Positions 1 through 5,914 of a stretch of DNA of 64,000 bases are shown piece after piece. A program made the translations under genes and the position numbers. The stretch spans positions 1 to 64,000 of the forward strand of contig JAEZGS010000010.1 of the NCBI GenBank assembly GCA_023437225.1. Reading direction: 5' to 3'. The notes under the pieces are model-generated. The model worked only from the letters and a program-made list of their open reading frames with translations, had not been told where the DNA came from and made no database searches. The stretch comes from Bacteroidota bacterium. GTDB lineage: Bacteria; Bacteroidota; Bacteroidia; Chitinophagales; Chitinophagaceae. How positions within the stretch are numbered: the stretch's first letter is position 1; each line of letters begins with the position of its first letter.

Positions 1-2
1 TC

Positions 3-95
3 GAGAATGATGCGAGTGATATTCGATTGTCCACTTTGATGCGGATCATTAATGATGGGCTGGGAGCCAAGCTTGAGTTATTGGTACATGCCTAA
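3..95 (+). CDS. C-terminal end of an HTH (XRE-like) antitoxin-type protein, partial at window edge
   Basis: An open frame enters from the left edge and ends at TAA 93-95. The last 30 residues (ending in AKLELLVHA) resemble the tail of small XRE-family regulators that partner RelE/HigB toxins, where a run of the form IRLSTLMRI is followed by a beta-strand such as KLEL. It is the last gene of the leftmost cassette and stops 15 bases before attC site 1. The toxin gene and the DNA-binding helix-turn-helix lie outside the window, so the family assignment rests on a short tail only. Confidence 0.45.
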   Translation, partial: ENDASDIRLSTLMRIINDGLGAKLELLVHA

Positions 96-110
96 TATTG
101 CAGGCACAAC

Positions 111-199
111 GCCTAACACAGGCTTGCTGCAAGCCTGCAGCCATTATGTGCAGCATTCTTTAAATTAATCGGCCTGCAGCAAGCCTCGCACCGTTATGC
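111..199 (+). repeat. attC-like recombination site 1
   Basis: Left core GCCTAAC (111-117) and right core GTTATGC (193-199). The inner arms AGGCTTGC and GCAAGCCT are inverted copies, and the arms fold together up to an unpaired AT-rich centre at about 143-170. It ends the leftmost partial cassette. Its inner sequence is nearly identical to sites 2 and 6. Confidence 0.85.
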
Positions 200-226
200 G
201 GCATTATTTGGTGCATTATTTTCATT

Positions 227-255
227 TTTGCTTCTGTTTAAAGTACATATCTTTG
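227..255 (+). promoter_or_regulatory. Bacteroidota-type promoter of cassette 1
   Basis: A TTTG (227-230) lies 17 bases upstream of TATCTTTG (248-255), which fits the Bacteroidota -33/-7 pattern TTTG / TAnnTTTG. The toxin start codon follows 25 bases later. The promoter is inside the cassette, so the cassette carries its own expression signal. Confidence 0.6.
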
Positions 256-279
256 GCGTTACTATCGTGACGGGTTATT

Positions 280-558
280 ATGATCGTTTCATTTGGAAAT
301 TCAACGACGGAGAAAATATGGAATGGCTTGCGAGTAAAGGGCTTGCCAAGAGAGGTCCAGGAAGTCGGCAGAAGGAAATTAAGGATGCTGAACAACTCAA
401 CGAATCTACAGGACCTCAGAATTCCACCGAGTAACCGGTTGGAAAAGCTAAAGGGAGGTAAGGATTTTTATAGCATTCGAGTTAATGATCAATTGCGGAT
501 CATTTTTCGCTGGCAGAGTAGTAGCGCGTCGGAAGTAGAAATTGTTGACTATCATTAA
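280..558 (+). CDS. higB: HigB-type toxin of the RelE superfamily (PF05015-like mRNA interferase)
   Basis: 92 residues, the full length of the family. The order matches typical HigB proteins: an opening with IVSFGNSTTEKIWNG, a central RKLRMLN helix, RIPPSNRLEKLKG, and a basic C-terminal sheet with SIRVNDQLRIIFRW ending in VEIVDYH. Members of this family bind the ribosome and cleave mRNA in the A site; the arginines of the last strands are the usual catalytic and RNA-binding residues. The gene comes first and the antitoxin follows 8 bases after its stop, the reversed order typical of hig modules. It lies in cassette 1 with its own promoter. An overlapping frame beginning at 228 is not real. Confidence 0.9.
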   Translation: MIVSFGNSTTEKIWNGLRVKGLPREVQEVGRRKLRMLNNSTNLQDLRIPPSNRLEKLKGGKDFYSIRVNDQLRIIFRWQSSSASEVEIVDYH

Positions 559-566
559 TAAGGCAT

Positions 567-866
567 ATGCCAAGAATAAAAAACATTCACCCCGGCGAGG
601 TTTTATATGAAGAGTTCCTGGTGCAAATGGGGATAAGCGCATACAGACTTGCAAAGGATATTGGTATCCCCCAAACGAGGGTTTCTCAGATCTTAAAAGG
701 TAAGAGAAGAATCACTGCTGACACAGCATTGCGGTTGAGTAAATATTTCGGAAACTCTGCTAAGTTTTGGCTTGGCTTACAGGATGACTATGATATCGAA
801 GAGGAGAGGATCTCCATTAAATCTCAACTAAACCTGATTGCTCCAGCAGAAAATAACACCGCATAA
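567..866 (+). CDS. higA: HigA-type antitoxin with XRE helix-turn-helix
   Basis: 99 residues. The start reads IHPGEVLYEEFL, the signature opening of the HigA addiction-module antitoxin family, followed by a helix-turn-helix at about residues 22-60 (AKDIGIPQTRVSQILKGKR). It should neutralise the HigB toxin encoded just upstream and repress the shared promoter. The stop codon (864-866) lies inside the left core of attC site 2, so the coding sequence runs to the very edge of the cassette. Confidence 0.9.
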   Translation: MPRIKNIHPGEVLYEEFLVQMGISAYRLAKDIGIPQTRVSQILKGKRRITADTALRLSKYFGNSAKFWLGLQDDYDIEEERISIKSQLNLIAPAENNTA

Positions 867-950
867 CAAAGGCTTGCTGCAAGCCTGGAGCCATTATGTG
901 CAACATACTTTAATTTTAACGGCCTAACGGCAAGCCTCGCACCGTTACCT
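861..950 (+). repeat. attC-like recombination site 2 (end of cassette 1)
   Basis: Left core GCATAAC (861-867), right core GTTACCT (944-950). CCGCATAAC at 859-867 is the exact reverse complement of GTTATGCGG at the start of cassette 1 (193-201). The arm sequences match sites 1 and 6, with small changes in the right arm. Confidence 0.88.
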
Positions 951-1008
951 GCAAGCAATGGCTGCAGTCATCAAATTAAAGTCTGGAAGAACAGACATCT
1001 GAATCAAT

Positions 1009-1389
1009 ATGCCTGGACGACTATTACGATTGAATACCCTGATACTAACTCTCGGTCTCTTTGTGTCCATTTGGATTTTCGCTATAAACTTTGAGATGGG
1101 CGACGTAAATGCTGCTATCATGTATTTGCTCATTGGCTTTCTTCCAGTTGGACTTTATGTAACAGCAAATACGCTGACCCTTACTTTTTTAGTGAGGATC
1201 CTCCAAAGATATAAGTTGGAAATAATTGCCTTTGTTTTAGTACCGTTTATCAGCTTTATTCTTTCAACAATAACTGGACTTTTAACGCCCGTTGCTGTAT
1301 TTCAATATTTGACCATCTGTTTAGCTATTGTCAACTTAGCGACATACATCCTGTTTAAAGCGAAAGTTATCAAAGAGCAAGACGACTAA
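1009..1389 (+). CDS. Cassette-borne small integral membrane protein, function unknown
   Basis: 126 residues with four predicted hydrophobic segments at roughly residues 7-25, 33-50, 70-92 and 97-115, ending in a charged tail KVIKEQDD. I do not recognise the family. It is the only gene of cassette 2. The ATG is preceded by about 60 bases of cassette leader. The following attC (site 3) is unlike the others, so this cassette probably comes from a different source array. Small multi-pass proteins of unknown role are common cassette cargo. Confidence 0.7.
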   Translation: MPGRLLRLNTLILTLGLFVSIWIFAINFEMGDVNAAIMYLLIGFLPVGLYVTANTLTLTFLVRILQRYKLEIIAFVLVPFISFILSTITGLLTPVAVFQYLTICLAIVNLATYILFKAKVIKEQDD

Positions 1390-1394
1390 TGCCA

Positions 1395-1528
1395 GCAGGT
1401 ACATGCGCTTGGCAAAAAAGCGGCTGAAGTGCTAAATTGAACAATAAATTATTATTCAACTTCGGTGCATAAGCTAGAGTGATGGAACAGAGACTTCCGC
1501 TTCTTCGCCAAGCGCCGAACCGTTAGCA
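1395..1528 (+). repeat. Divergent, longer attC-like site 3 (end of cassette 2)
   Basis: 134 bp against 87-90 bp for the others, with unrelated inner sequence. Outer arms GCGCTTGGC (1405-1413) and GCCAAGCGC are perfect inverted copies; further pairing is AAGCGG...AAGT with ACTTCCGCTT, and the centre holds TTGAA/TTCAA. Left edge GCAGGTAC is the complement of the cassette 2 start GTTACCTGC with one A missing. Right core GTTAGCA at 1522-1528. Confidence 0.75.
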
Positions 1529-1538
1529 AACATACTTT

Positions 1539-2099
1539 ATGACCATTCTTCGAATATTTGTAACGGGAGTATTTGTAATAGTTATTTCTTGCGCAAAACC
1601 TGCAACCCCTGTAAATATTGAATTTGAAGGCCAATCTTTCGAACTCCCAATAAGGGTAATCGAAGCAAAAGAAAAACTGGGACTTGAGTTTGGCGAATAT
1701 GAAGGCTTTTATAAAGCAAATGGACCTGATCGGATAATAGAGACTCAACTTCAATATTTTCCCTTGTTTATGGGAAGGGATCATCTTAAAGAAGAAAGTT
1801 ATTATAATGAAAGTATAGTGGGAGTAACATTTTTCAAAAAGGGTACATCAATAGGTCAAATAGTATCTGATTTTCAGAGGAAGTACAATCAGAAGTTTAA
1901 AACTGGAGTTAAGGAATTTAGTAAGGATGGAAAAGAACGTCCTAAAATGATTTACTATTATATAAAAACACATAATGACATTTTTGTTGCATTAAAGGAA
2001 ATTGAATTTAGACCCACAAATACTAAGTATGTTACAATTTCATTCTACAATGGAATTTCAGAATACGAACTGGAAGAATACCTAGAATATGTATTTTGA
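1539..2099 (+). CDS. Cassette-borne putative lipoprotein, function unknown
   Basis: 186 residues starting with a short hydrophobic signal and a lipobox ending at Cys18 (VIVISC), so the product is probably a membrane-anchored lipoprotein. The mature part is hydrophilic with alternating beta-strand-like segments and many Tyr, Lys and Glu residues. I do not recognise a domain. The start lies only 17 bases into cassette 3, so any separate promoter would have to be in the preceding attC or further upstream. The coding sequence is more AT-rich than the flanking cassettes, which suggests independent origin. Confidence 0.7.
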   Translation: MTILRIFVTGVFVIVISCAKPATPVNIEFEGQSFELPIRVIEAKEKLGLEFGEYEGFYKANGPDRIIETQLQYFPLFMGRDHLKEESYYNESIVGVTFFKKGTSIGQIVSDFQRKYNQKFKTGVKEFSKDGKERPKMIYYYIKTHNDIFVALKEIEFRPTNTKYVTISFYNGISEYELEEYLEYVF

Positions 2100-2111
2100 T
2101 AGAAGTACGTT

Positions 2112-2200
2112 TGCTAACACAGGCTTGCCAAAAGCCGGGAGCCATCCTGTGTAGCATTGTTTAATTTCACCGGCCTGCAGCAAGCCTCGCACCGTTAGCT
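2112..2200 (+). repeat. attC-like recombination site 4 (end of cassette 3)
   Basis: Left core TGCTAAC (2112-2118), right core GTTAGCT (2194-2200). GTTTGCTAAC (2109-2118) is the exact 10-base reverse complement of the cassette 3 start GTTAGCAAAC (1522-1531). The inner sequence, with AAAAGCCGGGAGCCATCC, forms a subgroup with sites 7 and 8. Confidence 0.88.
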
Positions 2201-2250
2201 GCATGGTGCTTCTTCCAAAATGCTAGTTTCTTAAATTGTAAAAAGACACG

Positions 2251-2258
2251 TATCTTGG
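2251..2258 (+). promoter_or_regulatory. Probable -7 element of cassette 4
   Basis: TATCTTGG differs from TAnnTTTG at one position. A TTTC lies 20 bases upstream (2227-2230) at the -33 position. The antitoxin ATG follows 19 bases downstream. Confidence 0.4.
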
Positions 2259-2277
2259 GGTTTTCAAAACACGTGTT

Positions 2278-2526
2278 ATGACCACAAAGTTGACCTTGAC
2301 CATTGAAGAAGAAGTTATTAAAGCCGCTAAGACCTATGCAAAGAAAAAGGGCAGGAGTGTGTCGGACCTTGTTGAGACCTATTTGAAAAATTTAGCCGGG
2401 AAGAGTAAGACACCGGACGAAATTTCTCCCGAAGTAAAACGTTTAATAGGTTCGGTGAAACTGCCAGGGGATTTTGATTATAAGGAAGAATTAGCTAAAC
2501 AAATCAACGCGAGGAACAGGAAATGA
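2278..2526 (+). CDS. Ribbon-helix-helix-like antitoxin (DUF6364 type) of a PIN toxin pair
   Basis: 82 residues. The first 45 residues have the shape of a ribbon-helix-helix DNA-binding domain: a strand KLTLTIEEEVIKAAKTYA, then a helix beginning with GRSVSDLVETYL. The C-terminal half (KRLIGSVKLPGDFDYKEEL) is the disordered, toxin-wrapping type seen in antitoxins that pair with PIN nucleases. The stop overlaps the toxin ATG by four bases, which indicates translational coupling. It should bind and inhibit the PIN toxin and autorepress the operon. Confidence 0.82.
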   Translation: MTTKLTLTIEEEVIKAAKTYAKKKGRSVSDLVETYLKNLAGKSKTPDEISPEVKRLIGSVKLPGDFDYKEELAKQINARNRK

Positions 2527-2951
2527 AAGGGTTGTTTTTAGACACAAACGTTATCATAGATGTGCTGGCAAATAGAAAACCCTATGTTGATTCCTCTTCA
2601 AAGCTTTTTGATTTGTCGGTAAAAGGCAAAGTGACATTGTATGTTTCTGCGCTTTCATATTCAAACATTTACTACATCGTCCGTAAGCATGCCACGCACA
2701 AACAGCTGTTAGCAATTCTTAAAGGATTGGAAGACATGACTGAAACCTTGGACGTTACCAAAGATATTGTTGTAAGATCAATACAAAGCGGCTTCAAAGA
2801 TTTTGAAGACGCAATACAGTATGAGACTGCCAAATCGTATAAGAAAGTTGAGGCCATTATCACGCGAGATCCGAGAGGATTCAAAGACAGTGAATTGACT
2901 GTACTGACGCCGGATGAGGCGCTTACCATTTTAAAAAGCGCCAGCAGCTAA
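2523..2951 (+). CDS. PIN-domain toxin (VapC-like ribonuclease)
   Basis: 142 residues with a PIN fold from the first residue: LFLDTNVIIDVLA gives the first acidic residue Asp7, with further acids Asp96 in FEDAIQY and Asp116 in AIITRDPRGF. These bind the divalent metal of PIN RNases, which cut specific tRNA or rRNA in the VapC families. The protein overlaps its antitoxin by four bases. The stop codon (2949-2951) lies inside the left core of attC site 5, so the cassette has no spare bases. Confidence 0.9.
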   Translation: MKGLFLDTNVIIDVLANRKPYVDSSSKLFDLSVKGKVTLYVSALSYSNIYYIVRKHATHKQLLAILKGLEDMTETLDVTKDIVVRSIQSGFKDFEDAIQYETAKSYKKVEAIITRDPRGFKDSELTVLTPDEALTILKSASS

Positions 2952-3035
2952 CAAAGGCTTGCCGTAAGCCTGGAGCCATTCGAGTTCAGTCATTGTTTAA
3001 TTTTATCGGCCTTCGGCAGCCTCGCACCGTTGGCC
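2946..3035 (+). repeat. attC-like recombination site 5 (end of cassette 4)
   Basis: Left core AGCTAAC (2946-2952), right core GTTGGCC (3029-3035). GCAGCTAAC (2944-2952) is the exact reverse complement of the cassette 4 start GTTAGCTGC (2194-2202). The inner segment CATTCGAGTTCAGTCATTG resembles site 9. The right arm has lost one base (GGCAGCC for GGCAAGCC). Confidence 0.88.
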
Positions 3036-3056
3036 GCGATGCTGGGGCGCTTCAGG

Positions 3057-3064
3057 TATCTTTG
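3057..3064 (+). promoter_or_regulatory. -7 promoter element of cassette 5
   Basis: TATCTTTG is a perfect TAnnTTTG. No good -33 TTTG is visible; a TTGG from the attC right core lies 23 bases upstream. The ATG preferred for mntA lies 23 bases downstream. Confidence 0.5.
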
Positions 3065-3087
3065 AATTGCTTAAATTTGAGGTACCA

Positions 3088-3390
3088 ATGACTTTAATCG
3101 ATCGACATAAGGAAGCAATTGAAGCGCTTTGTAAAAAGCATGGCGTTAGTAGCCTCTATGTGTTTGGCTCGGTCTTGTCTGATAATTTTGGAATTGACAG
3201 CGATATTGATTTGTTGGTAAATTTCTCAGGAATAAATTTGCAAGACTTCGCAGACAATTACTATGGCCTTAAGTTCGCATTGGAGGAGATTTTTGACCGT
3301 CCTGTCGACCTTATCGAAGAGAAGGCATTAAGAAATCCCTATTTGAAACGAAGTATCGTGGCTCATCGCCATCTTTTATATGCAGCTTGA
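3088..3390 (+). CDS. mntA: MntA-type minimal nucleotidyltransferase antitoxin
   Basis: 100 residues from the ATG at 3088; a TTG at 3067 in the same frame would add seven residues but sits only three bases after the promoter element. The motif GSVLSDNFGIDSDID (Gly27-Ser28, ten residues, Asp39-x-Asp41) is the GSx10DxD signature of MNT-domain antitoxins, which neutralise HepT by AMPylating its tyrosine. The gene overlaps hepT by 11 bases. A GAGG lies six bases before the chosen ATG. Confidence 0.9.
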   Translation: MTLIDRHKEAIEALCKKHGVSSLYVFGSVLSDNFGIDSDIDLLVNFSGINLQDFADNYYGLKFALEEIFDRPVDLIEEKALRNPYLKRSIVAHRHLLYAA

Positions 3391-3712
3391 ATTCCAGACT
3401 TTTGCCTACGACATTTTCAATGCAATTGAAGAGATTGAGACATTTCTTAAAGACGTTCCTACCTTTGACGCATATACGGCTGACCTTAAGACTCGACGAG
3501 CAATTGAAAGGAATTTAGAGATTATTGGTGAGGCAATGAATCGTATGCTAAAGTTGGATGATCAACTTCACTTCGCAGATGCTCGCAAGATTGTTGATAC
3601 TAGAAATCGTATTATACACGGCTATGATACCGTCTCCGATGAGGTTCTGTGGAGTATTGCCACTTCAAATTTGAAGACATTGAAAGCGGAGATTGAGCAA
3701 TTTCTCGGTTAG
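3380..3712 (+). CDS. hepT: HepT-type HEPN-domain toxin (DUF86)
   Basis: 110 residues, all-helical, with the HEPN catalytic motif Rx4HxY as Arg75-His80-Tyr82 in TRNRIIHGYD. The N-terminal part has the NLEIIGEAMNRM helix found in DUF86 proteins. HepT proteins are RNases that act on tRNA or mRNA, and the Tyr of the motif is the residue modified by MntA. It overlaps mntA by 11 bases and ends seven bases before attC site 6. All active-site residues are present, so the toxin appears functional. Confidence 0.92.
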   Translation: MQLEFQTFAYDIFNAIEEIETFLKDVPTFDAYTADLKTRRAIERNLEIIGEAMNRMLKLDDQLHFADARKIVDTRNRIIHGYDTVSDEVLWSIATSNLKTLKAEIEQFLG

Positions 3713-3718
3713 CACCGC

Positions 3719-3807
3719 TGCCAACAAAGGCTTGCCGTAAGCCTGGAGCCATTATGTGCAACATTCTTTAAATTAAACGGCCTGCAGCAAGCCTCACACC
3801 GTTAGCT
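3719..3807 (+). repeat. attC-like recombination site 6 (end of cassette 5)
   Basis: Left core TGCCAAC (3719-3725), right core GTTAGCT (3801-3807). GCTGCCAAC (3717-3725) matches the complement of the cassette 5 start GTTGGCCGC in eight of nine bases. The inner sequence is nearly the same as sites 1 and 2. Confidence 0.87.
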
Positions 3808-3866
3808 GAAATGCCCTTGAAGCCTCTGATTTGAAGATAACAATATCCCATTTCGGGAACTTTTTG

Positions 3867-3874
3867 TACATTTG
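3867..3874 (+). promoter_or_regulatory. -7 promoter element of cassette 6
   Basis: TACATTTG fits TAnnTTTG. The TTG start codon of the toxin lies 12 bases downstream. No clear -33 element at the normal spacing. Confidence 0.45.
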
Positions 3875-3885
3875 ATCATAACTGA

Positions 3886-4179
3886 TTGAGAGTAATTGCC
3901 AAAAAGATATTGAGAGACTTCTGGTCGAAACATCCGGATTGCGAGCAACAATTAAAAGCCTGGTACCAGGAAGCAAATGATTCGGTATGGAAGAATCCTA
4001 AGGACATTAAGAAAGAATATCCGAGTGCTTCGATTTTAGAAGGAGACAGAGTTGTCTTCAATATCAAAGGGAATCACTATCGGCTGATCGTAAAAATCAA
4101 TTACTCATACGGCATGGTTTGGATCCGATTCATTGGAACCCATGCACAATATGATAAAATTGATGCAACCAAAATTTAG
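3886..4179 (+). CDS. higB: HigB toxin of the PF09907-like family (mRNA interferase)
   Basis: 97 residues starting at TTG 3886. There is no in-frame ATG before the conserved body, and the translated start MRVIAKKILRDFW matches the usual family opening, so TTG is the likely start. Further family signatures are WKNPKDIKKEYPSASIL, RVVFNIKGNHYRLIVKI, and the ending IRFIGTHAQYDKID. This family is structurally RelE-like and cleaves translating mRNA. It is not the same family as the toxin of cassette 1. The antitoxin starts four bases after its stop. Confidence 0.9.
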   Translation: MRVIAKKILRDFWSKHPDCEQQLKAWYQEANDSVWKNPKDIKKEYPSASILEGDRVVFNIKGNHYRLIVKINYSYGMVWIRFIGTHAQYDKIDATKI

Positions 4180-4183
4180 AACA

Positions 4184-4543
4184 ATGACCACCATAAAACC
4201 TATCAAGACTAAGAAGGATTATCATGCCGCCTTGAATCGGCTTGAGAGTATTTTTGATGCTAAACCGGGAAGTTCACAAGGAGATGAATTAGAAATTTTA
4301 GGGATACTCATTGACAAGTATGAAAATGAACATTTTCCTATTGATTTCCCAGATCCTATTGAAGCAATTAAGTTTCGTATGGAACAGATGGGATATAATC
4401 AAAGTGATCTCGCCAAAGTGATAGGGCTAAAGAGTAGAGCAAGTGAAATATTGAACAAAAAGCGCAAACTAACCCTAGAAATGATCCGTCAGATTCATCA
4501 TAGCCTTGGAATTCCGACAAACGTTTTAATTCAGAGTTACTAA
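4184..4543 (+). CDS. higA: HigA antitoxin with C-terminal helix-turn-helix
   Basis: 119 residues from the ATG at 4184 (MTTIKPIKTKKDYHAAL, the usual family start); an in-frame ATG at 4133 would overlap the toxin and is less likely. The N-terminal half (residues 1-60, with LNRLESIFDAKPG and GDELEILGILI) is the toxin-binding part. The XRE helix-turn-helix covers about residues 65-115: AIKFRMEQMGYNQSDLAKVI, then SRASEILNKKRKLT. It should neutralise the HigB upstream and repress the cassette promoter. Confidence 0.9.
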   Translation: MTTIKPIKTKKDYHAALNRLESIFDAKPGSSQGDELEILGILIDKYENEHFPIDFPDPIEAIKFRMEQMGYNQSDLAKVIGLKSRASEILNKKRKLTLEMIRQIHHSLGIPTNVLIQSY

Positions 4544-4552
4544 AGGCACTTG

Positions 4553-4639
4553 AGCTAACACAAGCTTGCCAAAAGCCGGAGCCATCCTGTGTAACATTGT
4601 TTAATTTCACCGGCCTTCGGCAAGCCCTGTACGTTATGC
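4553..4639 (+). repeat. attC-like recombination site 7 (end of cassette 6)
   Basis: Left core AGCTAAC (4553-4559), right core GTTATGC (4633-4639), 87 bp. TTGAGCTAAC matches the complement of the cassette 6 start GTTAGCTGAA in nine of ten bases. The right arm is slightly eroded (CAAGCCCTGTAC instead of CAAGCCTCGCACC). Confidence 0.85.
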
Positions 4640-4665
4640 GCCACTAATTTAAGCGGTTGATTTTG

Positions 4666-4673
4666 TAAATTTG
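4666..4673 (+). promoter_or_regulatory. -7 promoter element of cassette 7, leaderless spacing
   Basis: TAAATTTG, a perfect TAnnTTTG, lies only five bases before the ATG at 4679. With the usual start site a few bases downstream of this element the mRNA would be leaderless or nearly so. Cassette 9 has the same arrangement. Confidence 0.55.
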
Positions 4674-4678
4674 ACTAA

Positions 4679-4909
4679 ATGTGGCAGGATTATATCATAT
4701 CAGATAAGGATGTTCTATTAGGGAAACCGACCATCAAAGGAACTAGGATTTCCGTCGAGCTTATTTTGGAACTTTTGGCTTCTGGTTGGACAGGGCAACA
4801 AATTCTGGAAAGCTATCCAAATGTTACAGAAGGCGCACTTCGGGCAGTGTTTTCTTACCTACATGATTGCTTAAAACAAGAACTCTATTTTCCAATACCT
4901 GCTGCGTAG
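4679..4909 (+). CDS. DUF433-family antitoxin
   Basis: 76 residues. It has the DUF433 body: WQDYIISDKDVLLGKPTIKG, GTRISVELILELLASGWTGQ, then ILESYPNVTEGALRAVFSYL, a winged-helix-like DNA-binding fold. DUF433 proteins are commonly the antitoxin upstream of a DUF5615 PIN-like toxin, and a broken DUF5615 frame follows here within two bases. The antitoxin itself looks intact, so this cassette now encodes an antitoxin without an active partner. Confidence 0.85.
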   Translation: MWQDYIISDKDVLLGKPTIKGTRISVELILELLASGWTGQQILESYPNVTEGALRAVFSYLHDCLKQELYFPIPAA

Positions 4910-4910
4910 T

Positions 4911-5384
4911 ATATTTTTAGCCAATGAGAATTTTCCACGACCTAGTATCATACTTTTGCGGCAGGGGGGAATAATAATATCCAGCATTCAGGAAGAAAGT
5001 CCAGGTATATCGGATAAAGAAGTTATCAAAAGGGCATCTGAACTGAACTATATTATTCTAACTTTTGATCGTGATGACGGTGCGCTGATTTTTTGATATC
5101 AACAAAAGGATCCGCCTGCCGTTATTTACTTTCGTGATAAAGGAAGCTATCCTAAGTCTGCCGGTGAAACTATGCTGCGATTGATCAAATTGTCGATGTT
5201 TAAGTTTGAAAGTTGCTTTACAGTAATCGACAAAGACAATATTCGGCAACGATTTTATTCAAGCGGCACACAACACAGGCTTGCCAAATGCCCGGAGCCA
5301 TCCTGTGTAACATTCATTAATTTTACCGGCCTTCGGCAAGCCTCGCACCGTTGTGCGCAACACATACTCTCTAATGAACTTTAA
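4911..5384 (+). pseudogene. DUF5615 PIN-like toxin, interrupted by a stop codon
   Basis: One reading frame from 4911 shows the family order FLANENFPRPSI, SSIQEESPGISDKEVIKRAS, IILTFDRDDGALIF, then an in-frame TGA at 5094-5096, then PPAVIYFRDKG and ETMLRLIK. The frame is unchanged across the stop, so the lesion is a single nonsense change. The expected start position is ATA (4911-4913) rather than ATG, a second lesion. After residues resembling the family end (about 5250) the frame has no stop and stays open through attC site 8 into cassette 8, ending at 5384. A clear remnant of the toxin that pairs with DUF433. Confidence 0.8.
5268..5356 (+). repeat. attC-like recombination site 8 (end of cassette 7)
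   Basis: Left core ACACAAC (5268-5274), right core GTTGTGC (5350-5356). GGCACACAAC matches the complement of the cassette 7 start GTTATGCGCC in eight of ten bases. Inner sequence of the CCATCCTGTGTAACATT subgroup, as in sites 4 and 7. Confidence 0.86.
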
Positions 5385-5784
5385 GATAAAAGATAACAAT
5401 AGTTGCGGCTACTTCGCAATAGAAATCAAAGGGACTGAAGTCGATGCTGAATGTTTAAATGCAAAAGTTGATTTCCAACTCAATGGATTTACGGCTCGAT
5501 TTGAATTTAGCTTGCGTTTGGGCGAATTGGTTTCATTTTATGAGGAGTTGCAAGTGTTTTACTCCACGCTTAAAGGCAGTGCTCGATTAGAAAGCATAGA
5601 AGACAAGGTCAACATCTTACTCAATACAGATGGACTGGGGCATGTTTTGGTTGATGGTGCTTTGAGGGATTCGTCGTATACGATAAAAACCACCTTTGAA
5701 ATGGAAACTGACCAGACGTATCTCAGCGACATATTAAGAGATTGCCGAGAAATCCTCGATAAATTAAGTGTGGCCCTTAATTGA
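5374..5784 (+). CDS. Immunity-protein-like cassette protein (WapI/DUF6228-like)
   Basis: 136 residues from ATG 5374; a GTG at 5353 in the same frame falls inside the attC right core and is less likely. The pattern of beta-strands, the LGELVSFYEELQVFYSTLKG segment, then SARLESIEDKVNILL and GLGHVLVDGALRD, resembles WapI or DUF6228 immunity proteins that protect against polymorphic toxins. No toxin is encoded beside it. The resemblance is from memory of motif order and is weak; it could also be an unrelated cassette protein. It is the only gene of cassette 8. Confidence 0.6.
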   Translation: MNFKIKDNNSCGYFAIEIKGTEVDAECLNAKVDFQLNGFTARFEFSLRLGELVSFYEELQVFYSTLKGSARLESIEDKVNILLNTDGLGHVLVDGALRDSSYTIKTTFEMETDQTYLSDILRDCREILDKLSVALN

Positions 5785-5789
5785 CAAGC

Positions 5790-5879
5790 GCACAACAAAG
5801 GCTTCCTGTAAGCCTAGCGCCATTCCAGTTCAATCATTGTTAATTTCACCGGCCTTCGGCAAGCCTCGCACCGTTATGC
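5790..5879 (+). repeat. attC-like recombination site 9 (end of cassette 8)
   Basis: Left core GCACAAC (5790-5796), right core GTTATGC (5873-5879). GCGCACAAC (5788-5796) is the exact reverse complement of the cassette 8 start GTTGTGCGC (5350-5358). The inner segment CATTCCAGTTCAATCATTG groups it with site 5. The left arm has a change (GGCTTCCTG). Confidence 0.87.
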
Positions 5880-5914
5880 GCTGCAACTAATGCAACGACA
5901 TGAGTGTTTTTTTG

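Noticed and set aside
228..434. 68-codon frame before and over the HigB gene
   Set aside because: Overlaps the well-supported HigB frame, and its sequence looks like a frame shadow.
5094..5096. TGA in the DUF5615 frame as a recoded codon
   Set aside because: There is no structured element to support recoding, the position is not a catalytic Cys, and the start codon is also damaged. A nonsense mutation is simpler.
111..5879. Direct repeats as a CRISPR array
   Set aside because: Spacing is irregular (about 430-750 bases), the intervals contain complete genes, and the repeats are 87-134 bp palindromes with edges that covary with each interval. No cas genes are present.
111..5879. REP/BIME-like intergenic repeats instead of attC sites
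   Set aside because: REP elements do not predict that the first bases of each interval are complementary to the left edge of the next repeat. That relation holds for all eight complete cassettes with few mismatches.
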